From Pseudovibrio sp947494035 (GTDB taxonomy: Bacteria; Pseudomonadota; Alphaproteobacteria; Rhizobiales; Stappiaceae): DNA of 64,000 nt. The notes below the pieces were generated by a model, which saw only the letters and a program-made list of their open reading frames with translations, ran no database searches and was not told the DNA's origin. The stretch covers positions 62,001 through 126,000 of the forward strand of contig CANLTN010000004.1 of assembly GCA_947494035.1 (NCBI GenBank), written 5' to 3'. Made by a program: the position numbers and the translations under genes. Position 1 is the first letter of the stretch. Each line of letters begins with the position of its first letter. Shown here in pieces: positions 37,977 through 46,799 of this stretch.

Positions 37977-39020
37977 CTAAGCAAGCTCCTTGGTCGGATC
38001 CGCTACAGGCAGGTCAGTGATAACACGACGGTCCTGAGCGAGCCAAAGGGTAACAGTTAGTTTGTCTTTTTCCCCCGCGCCCGGGGTAAGATCTTTCGTG
38101 GAAACAAGCTCCAAATCAGCTTCTGCAAGCCAATTGCGAACCTGTTCCTGAGCAAAACCAAGACGCCGATGCGCATGCTTTTCCCGCAGGAACTCCAGTT
38201 CGTGAGGAGCAAAATCAACGAGTAACAGGCGACCACCCGGCCTTAACGTCCGCGCAGCTTCCGAAATCGCTCGTCCAGGTTCTTCCAGATAATGGAGAAC
38301 CTGATGAACCACAGTCAGATCAGCTGTGTCTGGTGCAATCGGTAGCGCATAGATATCGCCCTGACGCACCTGTGCCTTCTGCAAGCCTGCGCGATCCAGA
38401 TTGGCCCGCGCCACAGAAAGCATGTTCTGGCTGGCATCAATACCGATGCCACGTTCATACTGCTCGCTGAACAATTCCAGCAAACGGCCGGTTCCGGTTC
38501 CAAGGTCCACTAAGGTATCAAAGGACTTGGGCCCAACAAGGGCGCGCATAGCACCCTCGACAGCGACCTCGGGGACATGAAGACTACGCTCTTTGTCCCA
38601 ATTGTTCGCACGCGCTGCAAAAAAAGCCGCCGCTTCCTCTGCCTTCGCACGCCGTAATGACACCAGACGTTCATGGTCAGCAGCAAGCACCGGATCATTC
38701 TGTTGGCTTTGCGAAATAATACGTCGCGCCAACTCTGCCGGGCCGCCTTCACCAAGACGGTAATAAACCCACGCTCCTTCCGGATACCGCTTGATCACCC
38801 CGGCTTCACACAGAAGCTTGAGATGGCGCGAAATCCGCGGTTGGCTCTGCCCGAGAATAACTGTGAGATCCTTCACCGTCAGCTCGCCAAGCACAAGCAA
38901 GGCCAGCAGACGAATACGTGTCGTCTCACCACAGGCACGCAAGCACCCTACCAAGTCCTCTACAGGGAGCTTCCCTTCCAGTTCATTGTTCACTCTGACT
39001 ATCAAGCCTATTACCGCCAC
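37977..39020 (-). CDS. ArsR-type regulator fused to a SAM-dependent methyltransferase domain (SahR-like)
   Basis: 347 residues. An N-terminal winged helix of the ArsR type (about 20-100) contains LTVILGQSQPRISRHLKLL (core GQSQPRISRHLKLLCEAG). The rest (about 130-320) is a class I methyltransferase fold with TLVDLGTGTGRLLELF and ADLTVVHQVLHYL. In proteobacteria ArsR-family regulators with such domains, named SahR, sense S-adenosylhomocysteine and control methionine genes. This gene heads a metF-metH operon, so the same role is inferred. GTG at 39020 is the longest start; a GTG at 38993 is possible, and neither has a strong ribosome site. Confidence 0.85.
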   Translation of the reverse strand: MAVIGLIVRVNNELEGKLPVEDLVGCLRACGETTRIRLLALLVLGELTVKDLTVILGQSQPRISRHLKLLCEAGVIKRYPEGAWVYYRLGEGGPAELARRIISQSQQNDPVLAADHERLVSLRRAKAEEAAAFFAARANNWDKERSLHVPEVAVEGAMRALVGPKSFDTLVDLGTGTGRLLELFSEQYERGIGIDASQNMLSVARANLDRAGLQKAQVRQGDIYALPIAPDTADLTVVHQVLHYLEEPGRAISEAARTLRPGGRLLLVDFAPHELEFLREKHAHRRLGFAQEQVRNWLAEADLELVSTKDLTPGAGEKDKLTVTLWLAQDRRVITDLPVADPTKELA

Positions 39021-39040
39021 CAGCTAATCTAATAATGTGA

Positions 39041-39058
39041 TATAAAGATATCTTTATA
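39041..39058. promoter_or_regulatory. Perfect 18-bp palindrome, probable operator of the met operon
   Basis: TATAAAGATATCTTTATA lies 21 bp upstream of the regulator's GTG. Its size and position suit an ArsR-family dimer, which suggests autoregulation and control of metF-metH. The exact factor is inferred. Confidence 0.72.
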
Positions 39059-39079
39059 CGTACAATAGCTGAATGACAA

Positions 39080-39091
39080 GAACGTACGTTC
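39080..39091. promoter_or_regulatory. Second palindrome in the met-operon promoter region
   Basis: GAACGTACGTTC is a perfect 12-bp palindrome, 21 bp upstream of the 18-bp palindrome. It could be the site of another regulator. No family is assigned. Confidence 0.4.
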
Positions 39092-39367
39092 CCTTCTCGC
39101 ACCAAATGGGGAATAGTTTTTCTGAGTTTTCCTTGGAAATTGAATGATTAAAATTCAACTCAGACGGTCCGCAACAACATGAAACGCAAAAATGCTTAGA
39201 GTTCTGCCATTTAGACCTTAGGCAAACTTTCCGCACTGAATTGATAATGAACCATAAACCGCACTCATTGCGCGCCTTTTTCTGTGAGTCCGAGCAACTC
39301 TGGGTTCTGGAAGGCTCTTTAGCACGCTTCACCGCCACCATTCAGCACACAAATCTACAGGCCTCTC

Positions 39368-39574
39368 TTAGGAGTCCTCGGGCAACGACCATAGGTCCTC
39401 AGCAACCAGAGCCTCTGTATCGCGTGTTTGCGCACTCAACAAACTCATATGCAGCAGCAGCCCCATGCCCACAAAAACACACAGCATGAGAACTGAGATG
39501 AGGACGTTTAGAAGGCGATCCTCACCCGGGCTCTCTCCGGATACCTTTTTGACTTTTCTCAGTTGCATCATTCC
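39368..39574 (-). CDS. Small membrane protein of unknown function
   Basis: About 68 residues from the ATG at 39574 (MMQLRKVKKV), the point at which family-like structure starts; the frame is open further upstream in AT-rich, unlikely sequence. A basic, Lys-rich start is followed by one membrane helix (about 24-46, LLNVLISVLMLCVFVGMGLL) and an acidic tail ending SLPEDS. No domain is recognised. It could be real, since the topology is clean, but no ribosome site is strong. Confidence 0.45.
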   Translation of the reverse strand, partial: GMMQLRKVKKVSGESPGEDRLLNVLISVLMLCVFVGMGLLLHMSLLSAQTRDTEALVAEDLWSLPEDS

Positions 39575-39677
39575 AGCTTTGATTAAAAATCCAATCAAGC
39601 AGGAGTAAACCGAACAAAACCTAAAATTGCTTTTGTAGAAACATTCAACTTGAGCAACAAAAAGACACATGAAAAAA

Positions 39678-39695
39678 GGGTCGCAGACACGACCC
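39678..39695 (-). terminator. Terminator of the DUF2336 gene
   Basis: GGGTCG and CGACCC form a 6-bp stem with a six-base loop. On the minus strand TTTTTTC follows. It lies 29 bp after the DUF2336 stop. Confidence 0.8.
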
Positions 39696-39724
39696 TCAAA
39701 AACCACGTGAGATTTTAGGATAGC

Positions 39725-40810
39725 TTACGCCATCCATTGCTCTTTCCAGGTAATAAACTGCTTGTAGGCTGCTTTCTGGTCCAGCTCCTGATAAGCCTTC
39801 AGAGCAGATTGGCGTTGCGAGTTGGAAAGACGATAACGCCACGGTCCAATCTTCAACAAAGCCTGAAGAGTCATCATGCTGAAGCCGGAGGCACGGCACA
39901 CCACAAGGAAAGGCTCAGTATCGTTGCGCACGGACCAATGCTGCGCTTCCGAATGCCCGATCCCTGCCAGCATAGCAAACGCCGCAACAGCTTCCGGAAA
40001 CCTGTCCTCCTCCGCATAAGCGCGCAGAGCACTCTCATTCAGTCCGCCCTGACGGACCAACTCCATCACACGGGCACGGCCAGTCTCAAAGTCATACCGG
40101 CCCAACCAGAACTCGTTGGAGAGTTTGCTCGCCGCAATGCGGGCCGCTTTCGGCAATTTCACAGCAGCCTCGTTGGCACCATCTTTGATGAGCTGCTTAC
40201 GAACCTGCTCACTTGCAAAGTTGATAAGCGCCTCAATATGCGCATCTGCCAAATCAGCGCGCTGACCAAGTGCCAGCTGAAGCACTTCATCTCCTCGTGC
40301 TTCGCTCATCAACGAGTTAATACTCCGCTGGCCAAGCACAGCACCAACGTTCGATGCAACCGTCTGCTTCACCTCGGAATTTCCCAGATCCACCAGCACA
40401 TGACTGATTTTCTCCGAAATCACATCCCTTTTCGCAATCGCCAGACGATGATCGTCGCCCTTGCTGCGCGCAATGCTGACCAGATCACTTTCCCGCAAAA
40501 CCGTGGAGTTCCGCAAAAGCGGCTCGGCAACATCAATCTCGTCGGAGGCCAACTTGCGAACGGTTTGCTCGGGCGCACGCCGCACATCGGAAAGCTGCTC
40601 AGCCATATAGCTCAGCGCATGACGCTCGACCATCTCGGAGAGCCTGAGCATAACGCCATCGTAGATATCGATCTGATCGTCGGAGCATCGCTCCCATGTG
40701 CGGGAAAACAACAGTGCAACGTGACAGGCAAGTTCCGAACGCCTCTCAATATTTTTCTCAAGAGCGAGAGATTTGAAGTCAACAATATGAGAGGCTAGGT
40801 CAGACGACAT
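39725..40810 (-). CDS. DUF2336 protein
   Basis: 361 residues, soluble, largely helical, with no signal or membrane segment. The sequence matches the alphaproteobacterial DUF2336 family: an N-terminal segment with RRSELACHVALLFSRTWERCSDDQ (core LACHVALLFSRTWE), then DEIDVAEPLLRNSTVLRESDL (core VAEPLLRNSTVLRESDL), and repeated helices with heat-repeat-like spacing. The function is unknown. It is a single gene with its own terminator. Confidence 0.88.
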   Translation of the reverse strand: MSSDLASHIVDFKSLALEKNIERRSELACHVALLFSRTWERCSDDQIDIYDGVMLRLSEMVERHALSYMAEQLSDVRRAPEQTVRKLASDEIDVAEPLLRNSTVLRESDLVSIARSKGDDHRLAIAKRDVISEKISHVLVDLGNSEVKQTVASNVGAVLGQRSINSLMSEARGDEVLQLALGQRADLADAHIEALINFASEQVRKQLIKDGANEAAVKLPKAARIAASKLSNEFWLGRYDFETGRARVMELVRQGGLNESALRAYAEEDRFPEAVAAFAMLAGIGHSEAQHWSVRNDTEPFLVVCRASGFSMMTLQALLKIGPWRYRLSNSQRQSALKAYQELDQKAAYKQFITWKEQWMA

Positions 40811-41316
40811 TTAAAACACCGTTGGGATACGCAAACTATTAAAAACTTAATAAACAGGACTAAACAAAACCTGACTCAATCATATCTACTTTTAATTAAT
40901 ATCTAAAAAATAGCGGGTGATTTGTAGGTGATTGAAAACGAAAAAACCAATAAGTTCTCGTCTGTTAGCACTACACAAAGAAATTTAGTTAAAAAGCTAA
41001 GCGACAACAAGAGCTTACAAACTACCACCCAAAATTATCGATCCTGCCTTATGTATCAGGCAGGAAAGTATCCATGAGAACCGAGGCAAAACCCCTCCTG
41101 CTTTTTATCCGCTCTACCCCGACATTTTGAGTGGGAGCATCCGCATTTTTAGCCATTCACGACAGCGATTCCATCACATAACGTTAACCACTCAAATTCA
41201 CCTCTGTTGAGTCGCATGCCACTGGCACGGACTTGGTACCCGGAACGCACATTCATTTGAGCCACAAAGCGGCATCCGAATTCCATCAGCAAATACCTAT
41301 TCGACTTCTCATTTCA
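40811..41316. other. Intergenic region before oxyR
   Basis: 524 bp to the oxyR start, AT-rich near the DUF2336 end. TCCTGCC (41042-41048) and GGCAGGA (41059-41065) form a perfect 7-bp hairpin without a T-run. No gene is recognised. Confidence 0.4.
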
Positions 41317-41331
41317 ATAAGATATCCTTAT
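41317..41331. promoter_or_regulatory. Inverted repeat at the oxyR start
   Basis: ATAAG-ATATC-CTTAT is a perfect 5-bp inverted repeat ending three bases before the oxyR ATG. It is compatible with a LysR-type half-site pair and autoregulation. No clear ribosome site lies between it and the ATG. Confidence 0.45.
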
Positions 41332-41334
41332 AAG

Positions 41335-42225
41335 ATGCTTACATTCAAACAACTCCGCTACTTCGTCGCCGTTCGACAGCACCTCCACTTTGGCAATGCA
41401 GCCGACGAGGTCTGCGTGTCACAGCCCGCCCTGTCCATGCAAATCCGTGATCTGGAGAAGGAGCTTGGCCTGACCCTCGTTGAGAGGAGCGCGCGCTCAA
41501 TCCGCTTAACCCCATCCGGCGAAGAAATCGCCAAACGGGCCAGCCATATCCTGCAGCAGATGCAAGATCTCAAAGACTATGCAGACCATGCCTCGTTACC
41601 ACTGAGCGGCAAAATTCGTTTGGGCATCATTCCCTCACTCGCTCCATACATTCTTCCAAAGCTGCTGCCTGCTCTCACAAAGCAATATCCCGATCTGCAA
41701 CTGGAACTGCGCGAGACACTCACAGCATCCCTTGTCAGCGAACTGAAACATGGCAGTCTGGACGCGGTCCTTGCCGCTTTGCCCATTGAAGAAGCGGACC
41801 TCGAAGAAGAACCCATCTTCGAGGATCATTTCCTTTTGGCTGTATCCAGTTCACGCAAAATCGACGAGCGCAAACGCATAGGGGCCACGGACCTCCACGG
41901 CGAAAATTTACTACTGCTTGAAGAAGGACACTGTCTCAGAGATCAAACCCTGAGTTTTTGCGGCTCAATCGGTCAAAATCAATCAGCTAATTTGGGTGCT
42001 ACAAGTATTGCGACTGTCCTCCAAATGGTGGCCGCCGGATACGGCGTCACTGTCCTGCCGGAAATCTGCGCAGATACGGAGATTGCTGATGAACGTATAA
42101 CGCTTTTGCGGTTTTCTGAGCCTCAGCCTTCCCGTAGAATAGGCCTGATCTGGCGCAAAACGTCACCAAGAAACGAGGATTACATTGCACTCGCAGAGTG
42201 TCTGCAAACTGTCATCAGTAAATGA
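41335..42225 (+). CDS. oxyR: Hydrogen peroxide sensor OxyR (LysR family)
   Basis: 296 residues from the ATG at 41335; the frame is open 34 codons upstream but that part is not LysR-like. The helix-turn-helix (about 1-60) reads LTFKQLRYFVAVRQHLHFGNAA, core FKQLRYFVAVRQHLHFG. The regulatory domain contains GHCLRDQTLSFCG with Cys200 and Cys209, the same positions and spacing as the redox pair Cys199-Cys208 of E. coli OxyR. The following ATSIATVLQMVAAGYGVTVLP also matches (core VLQMVAAGYGVTVLP). Peroxide-driven disulfide formation is therefore expected. No catalase or peroxiredoxin gene is adjacent. Confidence 0.93.
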   Translation: MLTFKQLRYFVAVRQHLHFGNAADEVCVSQPALSMQIRDLEKELGLTLVERSARSIRLTPSGEEIAKRASHILQQMQDLKDYADHASLPLSGKIRLGIIPSLAPYILPKLLPALTKQYPDLQLELRETLTASLVSELKHGSLDAVLAALPIEEADLEEEPIFEDHFLLAVSSSRKIDERKRIGATDLHGENLLLLEEGHCLRDQTLSFCGSIGQNQSANLGATSIATVLQMVAAGYGVTVLPEICADTEIADERITLLRFSEPQPSRRIGLIWRKTSPRNEDYIALAECLQTVISK

Positions 42226-42422
42226 AGCGAGTTAATGCAACTTCTTGCTGTGAATAACCGGAGAATATACCGTCGGCCTGCATACGCATTATCGATTTTC
42301 ACTAAGCTATAGAATATGGATGAGACAGCCTATCTTTTTTAGATGAACCTCCTTCCACTCAGGCCCAAACTATTACACCGTCAAGTCATGCAACCGCGAG
42401 TGTAAAACAGGAATTCAGTACC

Positions 42423-43028
42423 GTGTATAGTGACACCGCCCCTATTGTAGATCAGGCCTTCTGCAAACACCTTGCAGATAGCTTCGACCGACTGCAAAAG
42501 GGCATTGCCATGGTTCACCGCTGCGGCACCATCCTGCAGGCCAACCGATTTGCCAGACGCCTGTTTGAGCAAACACCCCAGATCAAAATCAGCAGCACAG
42601 GCAAACTGGAATTCACGGACCCGGCCCACCAGCGCGAGTTTCAGAACGCACAAAGTCTGGTCGCCGCAACAAACGCCCCTGACTTTCAGCAGGAACTGAT
42701 CCTGCGCCGTGATGAGGCCTTCCTGCGCCCGATCCATATGGAAATCCGCTTGGTGGCCTCACGAGCTGAGGATTTGTTCTTTCTTTTCATAACCGATCTG
42801 GAAGTCCAGCAGAAGATCAACATCCAGAAGGCAACAGCCCTCTTCCGCCTGACGGATAAGGAGGCAATCGTTTTGGAGCACCTGTCCGGAACGCAGACAG
42901 AACCACAAGTCGCAGCTGATCTGGAAATCACGAAAAACACACTGCGCACACACCGCAAGAATATCTACGCGAAGCTCAACGTGAGCAGCCGTGTCGAGCT
43001 GGCTATGCTGCTGTCATTACTGGTATAG
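42423..43028 (+). CDS. LuxR-type helix-turn-helix regulator
   Basis: 201 residues from a GTG start; AGGA is about ten bases upstream. The C-terminal LuxR helix-turn-helix (about 140-200) has FRLTDKEAIVLEHLSGTQT (core LTDKEAIVLEHLSG) and TLRTHRKNIYAKLNVSSRVEL (core RTHRKNIYAKLNVSSR). The N-terminal part (about 15-125) looks like a degenerate PAS fold: a MVHRCGTILQANRFARRLFEQ helix-strand (core GTILQANRFARRLF). It is probably a one-component sensor. The signal is unknown. It faces the SufR-like gene convergently, 18 bp apart. Confidence 0.85.
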   Translation: MYSDTAPIVDQAFCKHLADSFDRLQKGIAMVHRCGTILQANRFARRLFEQTPQIKISSTGKLEFTDPAHQREFQNAQSLVAATNAPDFQQELILRRDEAFLRPIHMEIRLVASRAEDLFFLFITDLEVQQKINIQKATALFRLTDKEAIVLEHLSGTQTEPQVAADLEITKNTLRTHRKNIYAKLNVSSRVELAMLLSLLV

Positions 43029-43046
43029 AAACTGGCCGTCGGGATT

Positions 43047-43682
43047 TTAAACCGACGAGACCGGCGCAACCTTGTAAAGGCACCGGCGATCCCCTTTGAG
43101 AATGTGCTCAACGCGCTCAACACGCACGTCGTCTCCCAAAACTTCCTGAAATAAGTCCAGCTCAGACTTACAAAATTGTTGGCAGGCTCGGGCAGCAGAA
43201 CAGATAGAGCAATGGTTCTCGGCAAACAGGAAACTATCCTCCCCATCCTTCAGAACCTCGGCCATATAGCCTTCTTCAGTGCGTTGCTCGGCCAGACACT
43301 GCAGTTTTTCAGAGAGCGTCTTTGCTGATTGCATAGCTGCCAGATAGGACTTGCGTGACTGAGCAGCCCGCGCATCAATAAGACGCTGCAGGCCCTCATC
43401 GCCATAAAGGTCCTTGATGTTACCCAACAGGTCCACAAGAACAGCGCCATGGTTATCCGGAAATCTCTTGTTGCCCAGCTCGGAAATCCGCCAGGTCCTG
43501 CGTGGACGCCCAACGGTCCCCTTCAAATCTTCAAACTCAACAAGTTCAGCTTCCAGAAGCGCATCAAGATGTTGACGTATGGCAACAGCCGTCACCCCCA
43601 GGTGCTTGGCCAGGGTTGCAGCTGTATTCGGCCCGCGCGATTTCAGCGCGTACATCAATCTATCTTTCGTACGATCACTCAT
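43047..43682 (-). CDS. SufR-like winged-helix regulator with cysteine cluster
   Basis: 211 residues from the ATG at 43682. The N-terminal winged helix (about 5-70) has ATLAKHLGVTAVAIRQHLDAL (core AKHLGVTAVAIRQHLD) and GTVGRPRRTW, the wing typical of SufR and related regulators. The C-terminal sensor holds Cys158, Cys161, Cys167, Cys171 and Cys201, in the order NHCSICSAARACQQFC and GDRRCLYKV. Cysteines at 158, 171 and 201 match the SufR family positions, so an iron-sulfur cluster is expected. No suf operon is next to it. It is the convergent neighbour of the LuxR-type gene. Confidence 0.82.
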   Translation of the reverse strand: MSDRTKDRLMYALKSRGPNTAATLAKHLGVTAVAIRQHLDALLEAELVEFEDLKGTVGRPRRTWRISELGNKRFPDNHGAVLVDLLGNIKDLYGDEGLQRLIDARAAQSRKSYLAAMQSAKTLSEKLQCLAEQRTEEGYMAEVLKDGEDSFLFAENHCSICSAARACQQFCKSELDLFQEVLGDDVRVERVEHILKGDRRCLYKVAPVSSV

Positions 43683-44060
43683 AGGAAACTCATAGCACAA
43701 TCCAAATTATATGAAAAGTTTTAGCTTTCCTAATAACGAAGTTGCACAAGCGCATCAGCAACAGAATGAAATCACCGATAACTTACCCATAAATCAGTAT
43801 TGTCTTAGAACAGAAAAACCTTATGCGGCACAATTACTATTCCACATATGTAATAGGAAGATGGAAAACTTACCTTTTCATACAAATTCGGATCACTATC
43901 GCATTTATCCCCATTTTCCTAAAATTTACCTAGTATTTTTGCAGTATTTAAAGAAAATTAGCCCCTTAATTCTCACTGAGACCCCTGCTTTCCTTTTGCG
44001 TAGCAGCCCATAATACCTATCAATAGTGGCTTGGTAGTTGGTTGGTTGATGGTGGTGGGA
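43683..44060. other. AT-rich intergenic region
   Basis: Strongly AT-rich relative to the neighbours. A 100-residue frame (43711-44013) is open but has no family likeness, no ribosome site and an AT-driven composition, so it is not annotated. Probable promoters of both flanking genes lie here. Confidence 0.4.
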
Positions 44061-46091
44061 ATGATGTCTGAAGCAGGCAACGCAAAATATAATATCGAGT
44101 ACCCTTCATATAGAACGAGCCCTCAGTCAGTAGAAATACCTCCGCAGCCGTTTGCAGAATCCGTGCTGCGCGTCTACGAAAAGCTGTTCGAGCGCCCAAC
44201 CTTCATCATGATCAACCAATCTGACAACTCGGAGCAACCCGAATTGTTCGTCTCCGACACCATTCACTCCCACAAAGACCAACTCGGAAAACTGCTTTCA
44301 AGAATTACCCAACTGCCAAGCTGTGATGACGACGTTCAAATATTCCCATGCAGGTTCAGAGGCACCGAGCCATCATCAGCCGCACGACTGCACCGCCCAT
44401 CACAACAATTCATCGCCCTCATGCGAGTGTCCTTGAAAGAACGTGTGGTTGCTGTGGTCGGTATCCTGTTCAATTCAGAAACAAGCAATTCCGATCATTT
44501 TCCCAAAGCCCCCTTCCAACACGCGCCCCTTTCAGAACAACTCAAAAATGCAGAGCTGACCAAGCAGCTCAAAAGCTTTAGAAACCTTGCACGAATTCTG
44601 GTCCCCGGCTTGCTTCGCATCCTCTCCACAACCGATTTGTCTGCACCTCGCGCTGTAACTGGCAAGCCGCAGGACAAGTACCTGCTGCCCCCACCGGAAC
44701 AATCCAATCCACGCGAGATTTTCACCGTCTGCAATATCGACCCCCTCACAGGCCTTAGAAACCGTGAAAACTTTGAGCAATTGATCTCGGCTGCAATTAA
44801 ACGCGCCAGCAATCCGGACCAGCGCGTGGCTCTGTTTTATGTCGATCTCGACCACCTGAAGGTCATTAATGACGCCCATGGACATGCCGCAGGCGATGCA
44901 GCATTGGTGGCGATTTCAGACCGCCTCAAACAGATGGAAAGCGAGAGTATCACAGCGCTCAGAGTGGGCGGCGACGAGTTCGCTCTGCTCGTGCAAGACA
45001 CCAAACGCCATCAAATCAGAGAGCTGCTCGAGGAACTGCCAGCCTCCCTCAGCCACCCAGTCTATCACGATCACAGCGAGATAAGGCCCAAGGTCAGTAT
45101 CGGTGCCGCCGTGTTCCCTTGCCACGCTCATACTGTCAAGGAACTACAGGAGAGCGCTGACACAGCCTTGTATCATGCAAAAAAGCGCGGTCGGAACCAG
45201 GCCAGCTTGTTTAATCAGGTCATGCGAACAAGACTGCAACGACAGGTCAACCTGCAACACACCGCCAAACAGGCCTTCACGCACAATCAGGTTGGAACCG
45301 TCTTCCAACCCATCAAGTCCCGCGAAACAAGACAGATCAGAATGCTGGAGGCCCGACCGGAGTGGCCCTCTCAAATGCTTGAAATTGCGCGCGGAAATGA
45401 TCTTTCAAAGATCTTCGACAGCGCAAGCTTCAGCAACGTCCTTGGCGAGACCATTATGGCCGCCATCATCCACACCATGCGCGCCTGCCAGAACACCACA
45501 ATGCAGCATTGGGAGTTCCTGTTCCGCGTACCGGTCCCCTCTTTGCTCAAGGAAGGTTTCTGCGAGGACCTCGGCTATATCCTTCGGGAAAACAAAGTCC
45601 CAGCAGATAAATTCACGCTGGAAATCCCCTCGCGTGTGCTCTTAAGGGCCAACGCCCACATACTCATTGGCCAACTCAACCAACTCACAAACACAGGCGT
45701 CAAACTGTGCATCAACCACTTCGATTCCGGCGGACTGAAGGTCGAGCACTTCCAAAAACTCAACATCTCCTACATCAAGCTCCATGCCGGCTCCGTTGAA
45801 AAGCTCTTTGCTGAAGAGAAGACAGCACGTTTACTCTCTGCCGCAACCGAGTTCGCCCATGCACTCAACATCGAGCTCATCCTGTCTGAAGTCAAAAACG
45901 CCGATACGGAAGAAAAGTTGAAGCAGTTGGGCGCAGAGTATGTTCAGGGCAGGTTCTATGCACCAGAGCAACGCTTCTCTGAAATCTATAACAAGCACGT
46001 TCTGGGAATTTCCCCGGACCCCATTCAAAAAGCCAAAGCAAGTCTGGCCCACAAAAAAGTGTCCCGGTTCTCCTCTTCCATGATAAATTAG
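44061..46091 (+). CDS. Cytoplasmic GGDEF protein with a degenerate EAL domain
   Basis: About 676 residues. The start is uncertain: in-frame ATGs at 44049, 44061 and 44064 follow a GGTGGTGGGA run, and a TTG lies upstream at 44031. The N-terminal 220 residues are an unassigned sensor without membrane segments. The GGDEF domain (about 230-385) is complete, with GGDEFAL and YVDLDHLKVINDAHGH (core DLDHLKVINDAHGH). The EAL domain (about 395-645) has lost its key residues: EARPEW replaces EALLRW, LEIPSRV replaces EITES, and HFDSGG replaces DDFGTG. It is probably a diguanylate cyclase with an EAL pseudo-domain used for binding. Confidence 0.9.
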   Translation: MMSEAGNAKYNIEYPSYRTSPQSVEIPPQPFAESVLRVYEKLFERPTFIMINQSDNSEQPELFVSDTIHSHKDQLGKLLSRITQLPSCDDDVQIFPCRFRGTEPSSAARLHRPSQQFIALMRVSLKERVVAVVGILFNSETSNSDHFPKAPFQHAPLSEQLKNAELTKQLKSFRNLARILVPGLLRILSTTDLSAPRAVTGKPQDKYLLPPPEQSNPREIFTVCNIDPLTGLRNRENFEQLISAAIKRASNPDQRVALFYVDLDHLKVINDAHGHAAGDAALVAISDRLKQMESESITALRVGGDEFALLVQDTKRHQIRELLEELPASLSHPVYHDHSEIRPKVSIGAAVFPCHAHTVKELQESADTALYHAKKRGRNQASLFNQVMRTRLQRQVNLQHTAKQAFTHNQVGTVFQPIKSRETRQIRMLEARPEWPSQMLEIARGNDLSKIFDSASFSNVLGETIMAAIIHTMRACQNTTMQHWEFLFRVPVPSLLKEGFCEDLGYILRENKVPADKFTLEIPSRVLLRANAHILIGQLNQLTNTGVKLCINHFDSGGLKVEHFQKLNISYIKLHAGSVEKLFAEEKTARLLSAATEFAHALNIELILSEVKNADTEEKLKQLGAEYVQGRFYAPEQRFSEIYNKHVLGISPDPIQKAKASLAHKKVSRFSSSMIN

Positions 46092-46121
46092 CGCCGACCT
46101 TCAGCGCAAAAGAGATCATGT

Positions 46122-46457
46122 GTGAGCAAGACCAAAAGACAAAAAGCCGTTAGTGACGCCCTTGGCGCACTAATCCCGCATGTTCCTTATCTGGATGCTG
46201 CTGAAATTCGAAGTAAGGCCAACCAACCACACCTGCGCCACTTACCGGCGCACATTGCCGTTCTTCTGGCAACAACAAGCTACGTACGCCATCAATACAC
46301 AAACTATGATGAGTTACTGGAGGAAGGGCTGGACCGGGACGCGGCCCGCTATTGCGTGGCTGACGAGATGGAAACCACCATCACATCATGGGGCGGACGC
46401 ATAACCGCCGCAGAGCTCCTGGCCGCTTCCAATGAAAGCGGCACGCAAGATCAGTAG
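46122..46457 (+). CDS. DUF2293 protein
   Basis: 111 residues from a GTG start. It has the DUF2293 pattern LRHLPAHIAVLLATTSYVRHQYTNYDELLEEGLDRDAARYCV, of which the cores HIAVLLATTSYVRHQYTNYD and EGLDRDAARYCVAD are diagnostic, followed by the WGGR ending. The family is small and alphaproteobacterial, of unknown function. It begins 31 bp after the GGDEF gene and may be co-transcribed. Confidence 0.82.
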   Translation: MSKTKRQKAVSDALGALIPHVPYLDAAEIRSKANQPHLRHLPAHIAVLLATTSYVRHQYTNYDELLEEGLDRDAARYCVADEMETTITSWGGRITAAELLAASNESGTQDQ

Positions 46458-46464
46458 CTGGAAA

Positions 46465-46728
46465 TTATCGGCACACACCAATAATCCAGGTAAAGGCAAG
46501 TGCAACCAGGCACAGCGCTGGAATGATGATCGCGGCATATCCGAAGAACGCGATAGCCAGACCCCAGCCGACGAAGAAGTTCGCGCAGAAATAGTACTTC
46601 GCGTCGCTATTGCCATGGACCGCGTCTTTAAAAAGCCAGCCGATTATTGGAACGAGATAAAGCAACTTAAAGAAGAAGGGGTCGCTATCCTGCTGCAGCT
46701 CAGCAGGAGACAAAGTTGTATCGCTCAT
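46465..46728 (-). CDS. Small membrane protein, two predicted helices
   Basis: 87 residues. An acidic N-terminus (about 1-17) is followed by a short helix (about 19-35, FFFKLLYLVPIIGWLF), a charged loop, and a longer hydrophobic stretch (about 45-84, with WGLAIAFFGYAAIIIPALCL). No family is recognised. It is convergent with the DUF2293 gene, 7 bp apart. The ribosome site is weak. Confidence 0.6.
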   Translation of the reverse strand: MSDTTLSPAELQQDSDPFFFKLLYLVPIIGWLFKDAVHGNSDAKYYFCANFFVGWGLAIAFFGYAAIIIPALCLVALAFTWIIGVCR

Positions 46729-46799
46729 TACAGTGCCCGTTTACGTATGATTGATGGGGAGAAGCACATAGACTTAATTTTAGCCAATTTACCATCTGC

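Noticed and set aside
43711..44013. A 100-codon frame in AT-rich sequence
   Set aside because: No ribosome site, no family likeness, and composition driven by AT content.
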